DNA of 64,000 bases from an uncultured Paracoccaceae bacterium (GCA_947500135.1 CANMQX010000001.1:558001-622000); one strand, 5' to 3'; numbered from the stretch's first letter, positions 10,177 to 18,317 are shown. Notes: generated by a model not told the origin, from the letters alone. Numbers and translations are program-made.

Positions 10177-10193
10177 ACACCTATGTTGACGGA

Positions 10194-10634
10194 ATGTTTG
10201 CAGATCTTCTTCGGCGTCTGACCGCCCCCGAACCTCAAAAGCTTCCTGATCCGGATGCAAGGCTGGCGCTTGGCGCGTTGATGGTGCGCATCGCGCGATC
10301 CGATGGTGACTATGCGCCGGTCGAGATTGCCAAGATCGATCAGGCGCTGATGGCACGCTATGGCATTGGCCCCGCGCAAGCCGCCCAATTGCGCGCGGAT
10401 TGCGAGGCGTTGGAGGCCGAAGCCCCCGACACTGTCCGCTTTACCCGTGCGATCAAGGACGCGGTTGGTCACGAGGACCGGCTGTCGGTTGTGGCTGACA
10501 TGTGGTCCGTGGTGATGGCCGACGGGGTCCGGGACGAGGCAGAGGATAGCCTGATGCGCATGGTTGTATCCTTGCTGGGCATTACTGATCAGGAAAGCCA
10601 TGCCGCCCGGCTGCGGATCACCAACGGGTCATAA
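10194..10634 (+). CDS. TerB-like (TerB/DjlA-type) helical protein
   Basis: A 146-residue all-helical protein of the tellurite-resistance TerB / DjlA N-terminal family. It shows two repeated acidic motifs, ARSDGDYAPVEIAKID (residues about 34-49) and MADGVRDEAED (about 108-118), which bind metal ions in family members. Roseobacters carry this gene as a single copy outside ter operons, so tellurite resistance should not be assumed. No signal peptide. It directly follows rlmJ. Confidence 0.78.
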   Translation: MFADLLRRLTAPEPQKLPDPDARLALGALMVRIARSDGDYAPVEIAKIDQALMARYGIGPAQAAQLRADCEALEAEAPDTVRFTRAIKDAVGHEDRLSVVADMWSVVMADGVRDEAEDSLMRMVVSLLGITDQESHAARLRITNGS

Positions 10635-10744
10635 GACTGAAAAGCGCATCATCTGCTTGACGCTTGGTCACCAAAAAGCGACACGTTGCAAATGGCGCAG
10701 AAATAGGCACTACTGCGCGACGGAATGAAAAGAATCTGCCACAC

Positions 10745-11518
10745 GTGACTGACGCCACCCCTGTTATCGAAATTCGTGATCTGCATAAATCCTATGGTGC
10801 GCTTGAAGTGCTCAAAGGGGTGGATATCACTGCACCTGCTGGTCATGTCGTGTCGTTGATCGGCTCGTCCGGCTCTGGCAAATCGACCCTTCTGCGCTGC
10901 GCCAACCTGTTGGAAGACAGCCAACAGGGGGATGTCATCTTTTGCGGTGAGCATGTGATCTGGAAAGGGAACGGCCCAAACCGCCACCCCGGCGACCATG
11001 CCCAGATGATCCGCATTCGCACCAACTTGTCGATGGTGTTTCAGCAATTCAACCTATGGGCCCATATGACCATCCTGCAAAATGTGATGGAGGCCCCGAT
11101 CACCGTGCTAAAACGCGACCGGGTTGAGGTTGAGGCGGCCGCCCGCAAATATCTGGCCAAGGTTGGGATAGGTGACAAATGCGATGTCTACCCTGCCCAA
11201 CTATCAGGAGGCCAGCAGCAACGCGCGGCCATCGCCCGTGCGCTTTGCATGGAACCCAAGGCCCTGTTGTTTGACGAACCGACCAGCGCGCTGGACCCGG
11301 AACTTGAACAGGAAGTTGTCAAAGTTATCAAAGAGCTGGCTGCCGAAGGTCGCACAATGATCATCGTGACCCATGACATGCGCCTGGCTGCGGATGTCAG
11401 CGACCATGTGGTGTTCCTGCATGAAGGCAAGATCGCCGAAGAAGGCCCGCCTGCGGCGCTGTTCGGCAGTCCAAAGACCGACCGGTTGCGCGGATTCCTA
11501 TCCGCCACCGTTTCATAA
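10745..11518 (+). CDS. Amino-acid/amine ABC transporter, ATP-binding subunit
   Basis: Cytoplasmic ATPase of a polar amino-acid (HisP/ArtP type) ABC importer. The 257-residue product has Walker A GSSGSGKST (residues 40-48), the Q-loop MVFQQFNL, the LSGGQQQR signature and Walker B LLFDEPTSALDPE, followed by the switch His in IVTHD. GTG 10745 is chosen as start because the N-terminus then agrees with family members; the frame runs open 27 codons upstream without ABC character. It heads the transporter operon: binding protein 24 bp downstream, then two permeases. The substrate is discussed under the ligase and oxidase genes. Confidence 0.92.
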   Translation: MTDATPVIEIRDLHKSYGALEVLKGVDITAPAGHVVSLIGSSGSGKSTLLRCANLLEDSQQGDVIFCGEHVIWKGNGPNRHPGDHAQMIRIRTNLSMVFQQFNLWAHMTILQNVMEAPITVLKRDRVEVEAAARKYLAKVGIGDKCDVYPAQLSGGQQQRAAIARALCMEPKALLFDEPTSALDPELEQEVVKVIKELAAEGRTMIIVTHDMRLAADVSDHVVFLHEGKIAEEGPPAALFGSPKTDRLRGFLSATVS

Positions 11519-11542
11519 GATCATCAAACTGGGAGAAACCTG

Positions 11543-12268
11543 ATGAAAAACCTGATCCTGAGTACTGCCGCTTTGGCCCTTCTGGGCAGCATGGCAATGG
11601 CCGATGGCCATTCTGTTGTCCGTCTGGGCACTGAAGGCGCCTACCCTCCGTATAATTTCATCAACGACGCCGGCGAAGTTGACGGGTTTGAGCGTGAATT
11701 GGGTGATGAGGTTTGCGCACGCGCCGAACTGACCTGTGAATGGGTGACAAATGAATGGGACAGCATCATTCCGAACCTTGTGTCTGGTAACTATGATGCG
11801 ATTGTCGCAGGCATGTCCGTGACGGACGAACGCAAGGAAGTCATTGATTTTTCAGAGCAATACACATTGCCTGATCCGTCGGCCTTCCTTGGGCTGGGCG
11901 AGGTTGATCTGTCTGGCGCTGTAATCGCAGCCCAAGCCAGCACCATTCAGGCCAGCCACGTGGCCAGCATGGAAGGTGCGACATTGCTTGAATTCGCAAC
12001 ACCCGATGAAACCATCGCGGCTGTCAAAAACGGCGAAGCGGATGCCGTTTTGGCTGACAAAGCATTCTTGCTGCCCGTTGCAGAAGCTGACGCAGATCTG
12101 TCGATCATCGGTGAAGACGTCCTGATCGGCGGCGGCATCGGCATGGGTGTGCGTCAAAGCGATACTGAATTGCGGGACAAATTCAGCGCCGCAATCGCAT
12201 CAATGAAAGAAGATGGCACGCTTAACGCGCTGATCACCAAGTGGTTGCCTGACTCCGAAACATTCTAA
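11543..12268 (+). CDS. Periplasmic amino-acid/amine-binding protein
   Basis: Solute-binding protein (SBP family 3) of the ABC importer. A signal peptide spans residues 1-20 (MKNLILSTAALALLGSMAMA) before the mature start DGHSVVRLGTEG. Family motifs include GAYPPYNFIN, the GFERELGDEVC segment and NYDAIVAGMSVTDERKEVIDFS. The 241-residue length is normal. GGGAGAAAC is a good ribosome-binding site. The next gene is separated by a stem-loop and 135 bp, which fits the usual excess of binding protein over membrane components. Confidence 0.92.
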   Translation: MKNLILSTAALALLGSMAMADGHSVVRLGTEGAYPPYNFINDAGEVDGFERELGDEVCARAELTCEWVTNEWDSIIPNLVSGNYDAIVAGMSVTDERKEVIDFSEQYTLPDPSAFLGLGEVDLSGAVIAAQASTIQASHVASMEGATLLEFATPDETIAAVKNGEADAVLADKAFLLPVAEADADLSIIGEDVLIGGGIGMGVRQSDTELRDKFSAAIASMKEDGTLNALITKWLPDSETF

Positions 12269-12275
12269 GATAATC

Positions 12276-12303
12276 GCCAAGGGTGCGTTCGCGCTCCCTT
12301 GGC
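12276..12303 (+). terminator. GC-rich UUCG-loop hairpin after the binding-protein gene
   Basis: GCCAAGGG-T-GCG, loop TTCG, CGC-T-CCCTTGGC: an 11-bp stem with one T-T mismatch and a stable UUCG tetraloop, starting 8 bases after the binding-protein stop. No T run follows immediately, so it more likely stabilises the upstream mRNA or attenuates read-through into the permeases than ends transcription completely. Confidence 0.65.
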
Positions 12304-12403
12304 CCCTCACCTTTGGTGACATCTCATTTTTAGCTACTGTACTGATCCCGCCACCCTAGATGGATTTCAATGGCTTAGCTGCTATCTGACAACAGGTAAG
12401 CAT

Positions 12404-13210
12404 ATGTCGATCTATTACGCGGTCGGTACTGTTCTGCTGCTTTTGGCGATCACCGCACCGGTGGCACTTGCCTTTGGGTTTGGCGGTGCGTCGGCGGCGC
12501 GCAGCCATATCGCCCCGCTACGCTGGTTTGGCAAAACCTATATCGCCATTGTGCGCGGCATCCCTGACATTGCCTTTTTCCTGTTCTTCGTCATCGCGCT
12601 TGATCAGGCATTTGAATATATCCGCCACCGCATCAAATGCCCCGACTGGGCCGATCCGGTCTGGCAAGGCAATGATTTTGTGGTCTGCAATATCGCCAAA
12701 CTGCCGCTGGGCAACGCGCCGCAATGGGTGCATGAAACCTACGGTTTCTTTCTGGCGGTGCTGACCTTCGCCATCGTCTTTGGGGCCTTTGCCGCCAATG
12801 TGCTGTTCGGTGCCATGCGCGCTGTCCCCAAAGGTCAATTGGAAACGGCAGAAGCTTACGGCATGTCCCGTCGCCAGACATTCTGGCGGGTACTGGTGCC
12901 GCAAATGTGGGTCTATGCTCTGCCAGGCCTGTCAAACCTGTGGATGGTGCTGATCAAAGCCACGCCATTGCTGTTCCTGCTGGGTGTCGAAGATATCGTT
13001 TATTGGGCCCGCGAGTTGGGTGGGGCCAAGCAGCCGCAATTCACCGATTACCCGCATCCTGACTGGCGGATGTGGTACTTTCTGGCGCTGCTGATCTTCT
13101 ATCTGCTGTTCACCAAAATCTCTGAAATGGTGCTGGACCGGATCATGGCGCGCCTGACCCACGGGCAGGCAACGGCAGGCGGCGAAGCACAGCGAAAGGC
13201 CGCAGCATGA
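12404..13210 (+). CDS. ABC transporter permease 1 (HisM/ArtQ type)
   Basis: Inner-membrane permease of the amino-acid/amine importer. The 268-residue product has about five to six membrane segments and the EAYGMSRRQTFWRVLVPQ coupling loop (the EAA motif, contacting the ATPase). ATG 12404 is the first start codon in frame, but the open frame continues to 12320 and the upstream codons read DGFQWLSCYLTTGKH, which looks like genuine permease N-terminus. ATG 12360 lies one base out of frame with that segment, so a one-base deletion near 12363-12367 may have shortened the protein. Its 3' end is followed by a palindromic repeat pair and then permease 2. Confidence 0.85.
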   Translation: MSIYYAVGTVLLLLAITAPVALAFGFGGASAARSHIAPLRWFGKTYIAIVRGIPDIAFFLFFVIALDQAFEYIRHRIKCPDWADPVWQGNDFVVCNIAKLPLGNAPQWVHETYGFFLAVLTFAIVFGAFAANVLFGAMRAVPKGQLETAEAYGMSRRQTFWRVLVPQMWVYALPGLSNLWMVLIKATPLLFLLGVEDIVYWARELGGAKQPQFTDYPHPDWRMWYFLALLIFYLLFTKISEMVLDRIMARLTHGQATAGGEAQRKAAA

Positions 13211-13226
13211 CGGTGGCAACTGTTAG

Positions 13227-13292
13227 AGGTCCCGGATCAAGTCCGGGACGGCGCGGCGCGCGTGACCCCGTCCCGGACTTGATCTGGGACCT
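13227..13292. repeat. Inverted pair of 25-bp palindromic repeat units
   Basis: Two copies of a palindromic unit (arms GTCCCGGA/TCCGGGAC around TCAAG) lie in opposite orientation at 13227-13251 and 13268-13292, 16 bases apart, between the two permease genes. Each unit can fold alone, or the pair can fold into one 25-bp stem with a single mismatch. Related units occur at 16370-16435 and inside soxD at 22847-22871. They look like a dispersed, REP-like family. Confidence 0.85.
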
Positions 13293-13310
13293 CCACCTGG
13301 ACCCACGCCG

Positions 13311-14117
13311 ATGAGCTGCTGGGAAACCATCGCCGATTACGGCCTGCGCAGCATCGGCATTGGTGAGCGGCTGTTGCCACGCAATGACTTTACGCTTTGC
13401 CAGCAATTCACCCTGATCGGCTCTGGCATGATCTGGAACATCTATTTCGGTGTGCTGGCACTCTGCTCGGGCTTTTTTCTGGCGACGGCGGTGGCAATGG
13501 GCAAAGCCGCGCGGCATCCGTTGATCCGCAAACCATCTGAATGGTTCATCTTCATCTTTCGCGGCTCGCCTCTCTTCATTCAGTTCTTCTTTGCGTATTT
13601 CCTGTTTCTGAACCTCAAAAGCATCTATCCGGTTTTCAGCCCGCTCACCTCGGCTGGGGCCGGTGCGCTGGTTGTGTTGTTCCTGAACACCGCCGCCTAT
13701 TCGGGCGAGATTTTCTACGGCGCGCTGAAATCCATTCCCAAAGGGGATATCGAGGCCGCAGATGCTTATGGCCTTTCGGGCTGGGCGCGCTTTCGTCGGG
13801 TAATCTGGCCCACCATGTTGCGGCTCGCCTGGCCCGCCTATACGAATGAGGCGATCTTTCTTTTCCACGCCACAACGCTGGTGTTTTTCGCAGGCTTTCC
13901 GATCTTCCGGCAAAGCGGCGATGCGCTTTATTACGCCAACTATTTTGCCGACAAGACCTTCAACCCCTTTGTGCCCTATCCGATATTGGCGGGATATTTC
14001 ATCCTGCTGACACTGGTGGTGATCGGGCTGTTTGGCCTGATCAACACAAGGCTGAACCGGCATCTGCCGCAGGAAAAACGCAAGCGCCTGCGCGTGCGTC
14101 CGCAGATTATTCGCTGA
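13311..14117 (+). CDS. ABC transporter permease 2 (HisQ/ArtM type)
   Basis: Second inner-membrane permease of the importer, 268 residues with about five membrane segments. The ADAYGLSGWARFRRVIWP coupling loop and FRGSPLFIQFFFAYF segment are characteristic of polar amino-acid ABC permeases. The start ATG 13311 gives MSCWETIADYGLRSIGIGERLLP, with a cysteine-containing N-terminus common to this roseobacter subfamily (from memory). It sits 100 bp after permease 1, with the repeat pair filling most of the gap, and 108 bp before the PuuA-like ligase. Confidence 0.9.
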   Translation: MSCWETIADYGLRSIGIGERLLPRNDFTLCQQFTLIGSGMIWNIYFGVLALCSGFFLATAVAMGKAARHPLIRKPSEWFIFIFRGSPLFIQFFFAYFLFLNLKSIYPVFSPLTSAGAGALVVLFLNTAAYSGEIFYGALKSIPKGDIEAADAYGLSGWARFRRVIWPTMLRLAWPAYTNEAIFLFHATTLVFFAGFPIFRQSGDALYYANYFADKTFNPFVPYPILAGYFILLTLVVIGLFGLINTRLNRHLPQEKRKRLRVRPQIIR

Positions 14118-14225
14118 CTTTGCCCACTGCTTGCGCAGGTGCAGCAATAGGGCTAGCGTTTGCCTATATCCGACATAGAAACGGCCCGGCAAATTGCACC
14201 ATATTTCACCGAAAAGAGAGCAGGC

Positions 14226-15578
14226 ATGAGCTGGGTTGATACCATCCCGGAAGCCGCCCAAACCTACCTGTCCGCCAACCGGCTGGACGAGGTGGAATGC
14301 GTCATCGCCGACCTGCCCGGCATCGCGCGGGGCAAGGCGGTCCCTGCCAGCAAATGGGAAAAGCAGGGGCATTTTTACCTGCCCAACTCGATCTTCTTTC
14401 AAACTATTACCGGCGACTGGGGCGAGGCCGCAGGCCCCGAAGGATTTGTCGAACCCGACATGGTGCTGAAACCCGATATGGCCACCGCCACCGCCGCCCC
14501 TTGGGCCGCTGATGGCACATTGCAGGTCATCCATGATGCGTTTGACCAAAAGGGCGCGCCCATCCCCTTTGCCCCGCGCAATGTGCTGCGCCGGGTGGTG
14601 GAATTGTATCAGGCAGAGGGCTGGACCCCCGTGGTCGCACCAGAAATGGAATTCTATCTGGTTGCGCGCAATATCGACCCCGCCAAACCGATTGAACCGA
14701 TGATGGGACGCACGGGACGACCCGCCGCAGGGCGGCAGGCCTATTCGATGACAGCGGTAGATGACTACGGCCCGGTCATTGACGATATTTATGAATTCGC
14801 CGAGGTGCAGGGGTTTGAAATTGACGGCATCACCCAGGAAGGCGGTGCTGGCCAGCTAGAGATCAATCTGCGCCACGGCAACCCGGTGAAACTGGCTGAT
14901 GAAGTGTTCTATTTCAAACGCTTGATCCGCGAAGCTGCGCTGAAACACGATTGTTTCGCCACATTCATGGCCAAACCGATTGAAGGCGAGCCGGGATCGG
15001 CGATGCATGTGCATCATTCGGTGCTGGACGCCAAAGGGCACAATATTTTTGCGGGTCCGCAGGGCGGTGAAACCGATGCGTTCTTTCATTTCATCGGTGG
15101 CCTGCAGGAACATATGCCAAGCGTGATCGCGATGATCGCACCTTATGTGAACAGTTACCGCCGCTATGTCCGCCACCATGCTGCACCGATCAACCTTGAA
15201 TGGGGCCGCGACAACCGAACAACGGGTATCCGCATTCCGATATCCGACCCTGCCGCCCGACGGGTCGAAAACCGGCTGGCGGGGATGGATGCCAATCCTT
15301 ACCTGACAATCGCCGCCTCACTGGCGTGCGGTTATCTTGGCATGAAGAACGAGGTGCGGCCTGACAAGCGCTGGCAAGGCGATGCTTACGAGGCCGAAGA
15401 TGAAATCCCCCAAGGACTTTTCACCGCCCTTGATCTGTTTGACGAGGCCAAGGATCTGCATGATGTGCTTGGCCCTGATTTTGCCCGGGTCTATTCCATC
15501 GTCAAACGTGCTGAATATAGCGAGTTCCTACAGGTGATCAGCCCGTGGGAACGTGAACATCTGTTGTTGAACGTATGA
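14226..15578 (+). CDS. Glutamine-synthetase-like gamma-glutamyl ligase (PuuA-like)
   Basis: Member of the glutamine-synthetase superfamily outside true GlnA: such enzymes join glutamate to an amine (PuuA for putrescine, GmaS for methylamine) using ATP. The 450-residue product carries the GS metal and substrate sites: PEMEFYL, GGAGQLEINL, MHVHHSV, and NRTTGIRIP. The tyrosine adenylylation segment of GlnA is absent. ATG 14226 with AAGAGAG upstream gives the best start; the frame opens earlier at TTG 14160. Its context, an ABC importer before it and a PuuB-like oxidase after it, suggests uptake and gamma-glutamylation of an amine. The precise amine is not determinable. Confidence 0.88.
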   Translation: MSWVDTIPEAAQTYLSANRLDEVECVIADLPGIARGKAVPASKWEKQGHFYLPNSIFFQTITGDWGEAAGPEGFVEPDMVLKPDMATATAAPWAADGTLQVIHDAFDQKGAPIPFAPRNVLRRVVELYQAEGWTPVVAPEMEFYLVARNIDPAKPIEPMMGRTGRPAAGRQAYSMTAVDDYGPVIDDIYEFAEVQGFEIDGITQEGGAGQLEINLRHGNPVKLADEVFYFKRLIREAALKHDCFATFMAKPIEGEPGSAMHVHHSVLDAKGHNIFAGPQGGETDAFFHFIGGLQEHMPSVIAMIAPYVNSYRRYVRHHAAPINLEWGRDNRTTGIRIPISDPAARRVENRLAGMDANPYLTIAASLACGYLGMKNEVRPDKRWQGDAYEAEDEIPQGLFTALDLFDEAKDLHDVLGPDFARVYSIVKRAEYSEFLQVISPWEREHLLLNV

Positions 15579-16354
15579 TCTGGCACCTCATCATCATCAT
15601 TCTGCTGACGCTGCTGACACAAATTGGTGGGCTGGCATGGCTGCTTGCCTTGCTAACCCGCTTTGTCGGGCGTTTCTGGGTGCTGTTTGCCGCGTTTTAC
15701 CTGACCCTGACGGTGGCGGCGCATTACGCCGCGCCCATGATGGGCCGGGTGGCCCTGCCATGCGTTGATGCCGGTCCGTCGCAGATTGCTGTTCTCAACC
15801 CGTTATTCTGCCTGATGAACCGGCAATACGTCGTGCCCGAGATGAAAGATCATGCCGATGCATTGGCGTCACATATGCATGACACCTATCCCGGCACCCG
15901 CACAAGGGCGCTGGATGCCGGATTTCCGTTCCTTGATGGGTTTCCGCTCTTGCCGCATCTGTCCCATGATGACGGGCAGAAGCTGGATTTCGCGCTGTTT
16001 TACACGGACGAGGCGGGCGAATATCAACTGGGCCGCGCCCGATCTGTGATTGGGTATTGGGGTTTTGAAGAACCGCAACCCGGCGCGCCGCTCCCTTGCG
16101 GGAATGAGACGGGGTTGAGCCTGCGTTGGGACCTTGAATGGCTGCAACCCTATTTGCGCGACTGGTCACTGGATCAGGATCGCAGCGGAGAGGCCTTGCG
16201 CTGGCTGGCCAACCATCCCACCGGCACCGATTACCGCATCTTTGTGGAGCCGCATCTGGCGCTACGGCTGAATGCGTCGGGTCCAACGATAGGGTTTCAA
16301 GGGTGCAAGGCCGCCCGCCATGATGACCATATTCACCTGCAATTCACGCCATAA
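15575..16354 (+). CDS. Membrane-anchored protein with LAS/M15-like zinc motif
   Basis: Unrecognised conserved protein overlapping the ligase gene by 4 bp (ATGA), so translationally coupled to it. Two hydrophobic segments occupy residues about 3-25 and 31-50; the remaining 200 residues are likely periplasmic. SHDDGQKLD contains HxxGxxxD (His131, Asp138) and the C-terminus has HDDHIH (His252, His254), together resembling the zinc ligands of LAS-type peptidases (M15/M74, such as MepA and VanX-like enzymes). Three Cys residues (about 63, 79 and a later one) may form a disulfide. A peptidase role is inference; it could equally be a non-catalytic relative. Confidence 0.6.
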   Translation: MIWHLIIIILLTLLTQIGGLAWLLALLTRFVGRFWVLFAAFYLTLTVAAHYAAPMMGRVALPCVDAGPSQIAVLNPLFCLMNRQYVVPEMKDHADALASHMHDTYPGTRTRALDAGFPFLDGFPLLPHLSHDDGQKLDFALFYTDEAGEYQLGRARSVIGYWGFEEPQPGAPLPCGNETGLSLRWDLEWLQPYLRDWSLDQDRSGEALRWLANHPTGTDYRIFVEPHLALRLNASGPTIGFQGCKAARHDDHIHLQFTP

Positions 16355-16369
16355 CCCACAAAACCACCT

Positions 16370-16435
16370 GTCCCGGACTTGATCCGGGACGTCGTAGCCG
16401 GTTCAGGTGGAGGTCCCGGATCAGGTCCGGGACGG
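16370..16435. repeat. Second inverted pair of palindromic repeat units
   Basis: Units at 16370-16390 and 16411-16435 in opposite orientation, of the same family as 13227-13292 (arms GTCCCGGA/TCCGGGAC). The pair fills the gap between the convergent LAS-like gene and GFA gene and abuts the GFA stop codon. It may serve as a structural bidirectional terminator, though no T run is present. Confidence 0.85.
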
Positions 16436-16437
16436 GG

Positions 16438-16872
16438 TCATACCTGCGGCGAAAACCGTAACACACCCGCAAATTCCGGCGCTGTCGGGTCGTCGCTGGG
16501 ATGCACCACACCATTATGCACCAGCACCTCAGCGAAATCGAACGGGCTAACCCCATCCAGACAAGCCACATTGACCCCAAATTCATTGGGGTTGGATCGC
16601 CGCTGATGATGCGTGTAGATCCCGCATTTGCTGCAAAAGTAATGCTTCGCCGTTTTGGTGTTGAATTGATACAGCGTCAGCGCATCCTGCCCCGCCAGAA
16701 ACCGTATCCCATCCAGATCAGCGGACACAGCGATGGCGCCGCGCATGCCGCAATAGCTGCAACTGCACCGGCGCGCGGACTGCAATCCGCCTTTGATTGT
16801 CACTTCGAATTGTACCGTTCCGCAGTGACATGCCGCGGCCACTGGGTCGGCAATGTGTTTTGGGGCTGTCAT
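16438..16872 (-). CDS. GFA/CENP-V-like zinc protein
   Basis: A 144-residue zinc-binding protein of the glutathione-dependent formaldehyde-activating (GFA) family. The cysteine pattern is complete: Cys15 and Cys17 (ACHCGTV), Cys36, Cys38 and Cys41 (RCSCSYCG), and Cys79 and Cys82 (FCSKCG). Many members are not proven formaldehyde-activating enzymes. It interrupts the plus-strand amine operon on the opposite strand and is divergent from the PuuB-like oxidase, sharing a 55-bp promoter region with it. Confidence 0.85.
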   Translation of the reverse strand: MTAPKHIADPVAAACHCGTVQFEVTIKGGLQSARRCSCSYCGMRGAIAVSADLDGIRFLAGQDALTLYQFNTKTAKHYFCSKCGIYTHHQRRSNPNEFGVNVACLDGVSPFDFAEVLVHNGVVHPSDDPTAPEFAGVLRFSPQV

Positions 16873-16927
16873 TTACGGCCTACCTTTGTTGATATGCCCT
16901 TTGACACTATTGCTTTTGGAACCACAG

Positions 16928-18232
16928 ATGAACCCGCTTTATCGCAATGACCGCCCCGGCCAGCTTCCCAAAAGCTGGTATGTGGCCAGCACCGATATCC
17001 CGGCAGAGCGCCCAGCGCTTTATGGCCAGACCCAAGCAGATGTCTGCATTGTTGGGGCCGGGTTCACCGGTCTTTCTGCGGCCTTGCATCTGGCCCGCAA
17101 GGGTCTGGATGTCGTGGTGTTGGATGCCCATCGCGTTGGGTTCGGCGCATCCGGGCGCAATGGCGGACAGGTGGGCAGCGGTTTCAATATGGATCAATCC
17201 GCGCTGGAAAAGCGTTGTGGTGCGGGCAATGCCCGTCTGCTGTGGGATCTAGCCGAAGAGGCGAAAAACGATATCAGGCAGAACTGCACCGATATCGCCC
17301 CCGACGCCCGATACATGCCCGGGGTCGCGCATGGTTGTTATGCACCGCGCGAGGCACAGGAATATGCGCGCTACACCGCCTATCTGGCCGAGAATTACGA
17401 TTATGATCAGATCGCGGTTCTGGACCGCGATGCCATGGTCGACCTGGTCAAATCACCGCTTTATCAAGGTGGCATTCTGGATATGGGTGCCGGGCATCTC
17501 CACCCTTTGCGATACGTGTTCGGATTGGCCGAGGCCGCGCAAAAGGCGGGCGCGCGCATCTTTGATCGGTCCGAAGTGCATCATATCGCACATGGCGACC
17601 CGGCAGAGCTGCGCACCAATAACGGCAGGGTCAGGGCGCGGCATGTGATCCTGGCGGGCAACGGGTATTTACCCAATATCGAACGAAAAGTGGCCGCTAA
17701 GGTGATGCCAATCAACAGTTTCATCTGCGCCACTGAACCTTTGGGGGACCGGGCAGCGACGGTACTGGCCCGCGATATTGCGGTGGCCGACGACAAGTTC
17801 GTGGTGAATTATTATCGCATGTCCGAAGATCAGCGCTTCCTGTTTGGCGGGCGCGAAAGCTATGCGATTGGGTTTCCGGCTGATATCAGCACCGCCCTTG
17901 TGGCCCGGATGACAAAGCTGTTTCCGCAGCTTGAAGGGGTCAGGATCGATTATGTCTGGGGCGGGTCATTGGGCATCACCATGCCACGTCTGCCTGCAAT
18001 TCAACGCATCGCGCCCAATGTGATTTCGGCGGGTGGGTTTTCTGGGCATGGGGTCGCGCTGTCCGGGCTGGCAGGCAAGGTCATGGCAGAGGCGGTTGCC
18101 GGACAGGCCGACCGGTTCGATGCATTGGCAGCACTGAACGTGCCCAACTTCCCCGGCGGCACCGCCTTTCGCGCGCCATTACTGGCCTTGGCGATGGCCT
18201 GGTACAGCTTGCGCGACCGGCTTGGGATATGA
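16928..18232 (+). CDS. FAD-dependent amine oxidase, PuuB-like
   Basis: Flavoprotein of the DAO (D-amino-acid oxidase-like) family resembling gamma-glutamylputrescine oxidase PuuB. The 434-residue product has the dinucleotide motif VGAGFTGLSAALHLARKG (residues about 40-57), GASGRNGGQVGSGFN typical of PuuB relatives, and the C-terminal GGFSGHGVALSGLAG FAD contact. ATG 16928 gives MNPLYRNDRPGQLPKSWY, matching family starts; the frame is open upstream into the GFA gene. Together with the PuuA-like ligase this suggests oxidation of a gamma-glutamyl-amine. PuuC and PuuD partners are not in the window. Confidence 0.85.
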   Translation: MNPLYRNDRPGQLPKSWYVASTDIPAERPALYGQTQADVCIVGAGFTGLSAALHLARKGLDVVVLDAHRVGFGASGRNGGQVGSGFNMDQSALEKRCGAGNARLLWDLAEEAKNDIRQNCTDIAPDARYMPGVAHGCYAPREAQEYARYTAYLAENYDYDQIAVLDRDAMVDLVKSPLYQGGILDMGAGHLHPLRYVFGLAEAAQKAGARIFDRSEVHHIAHGDPAELRTNNGRVRARHVILAGNGYLPNIERKVAAKVMPINSFICATEPLGDRAATVLARDIAVADDKFVVNYYRMSEDQRFLFGGRESYAIGFPADISTALVARMTKLFPQLEGVRIDYVWGGSLGITMPRLPAIQRIAPNVISAGGFSGHGVALSGLAGKVMAEAVAGQADRFDALAALNVPNFPGGTAFRAPLLALAMAWYSLRDRLGI

Positions 18233-18317
18233 CCCTGAATAGGCCCGAACACGCCCCACTCTGGACACAATAACCCAATAATTCGCAGATTAGTTCGTAT
18301 TCAGACAGGCCCGCCCG

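Noticed and set aside
10194-10634. Tellurite-resistance operon.
   Set aside because: Only a single TerB-like gene is present, with no terC, terD or terZ; resistance is not supported.
13143-14549. A 468-codon open frame on the minus strand opposite permease 2 and the ligase.
   Set aside because: It runs antisense to two well-supported genes, has no domain likeness and an unusual composition (many His, Gln, Arg). It is a mirror of GC-rich plus-strand codons.
13227-16435. The paired inverted repeats as ends of an insertion sequence or transposon.
   Set aside because: No transposase lies between them, the units are palindromic themselves and they occur as close pairs, which fits REP-like elements better.
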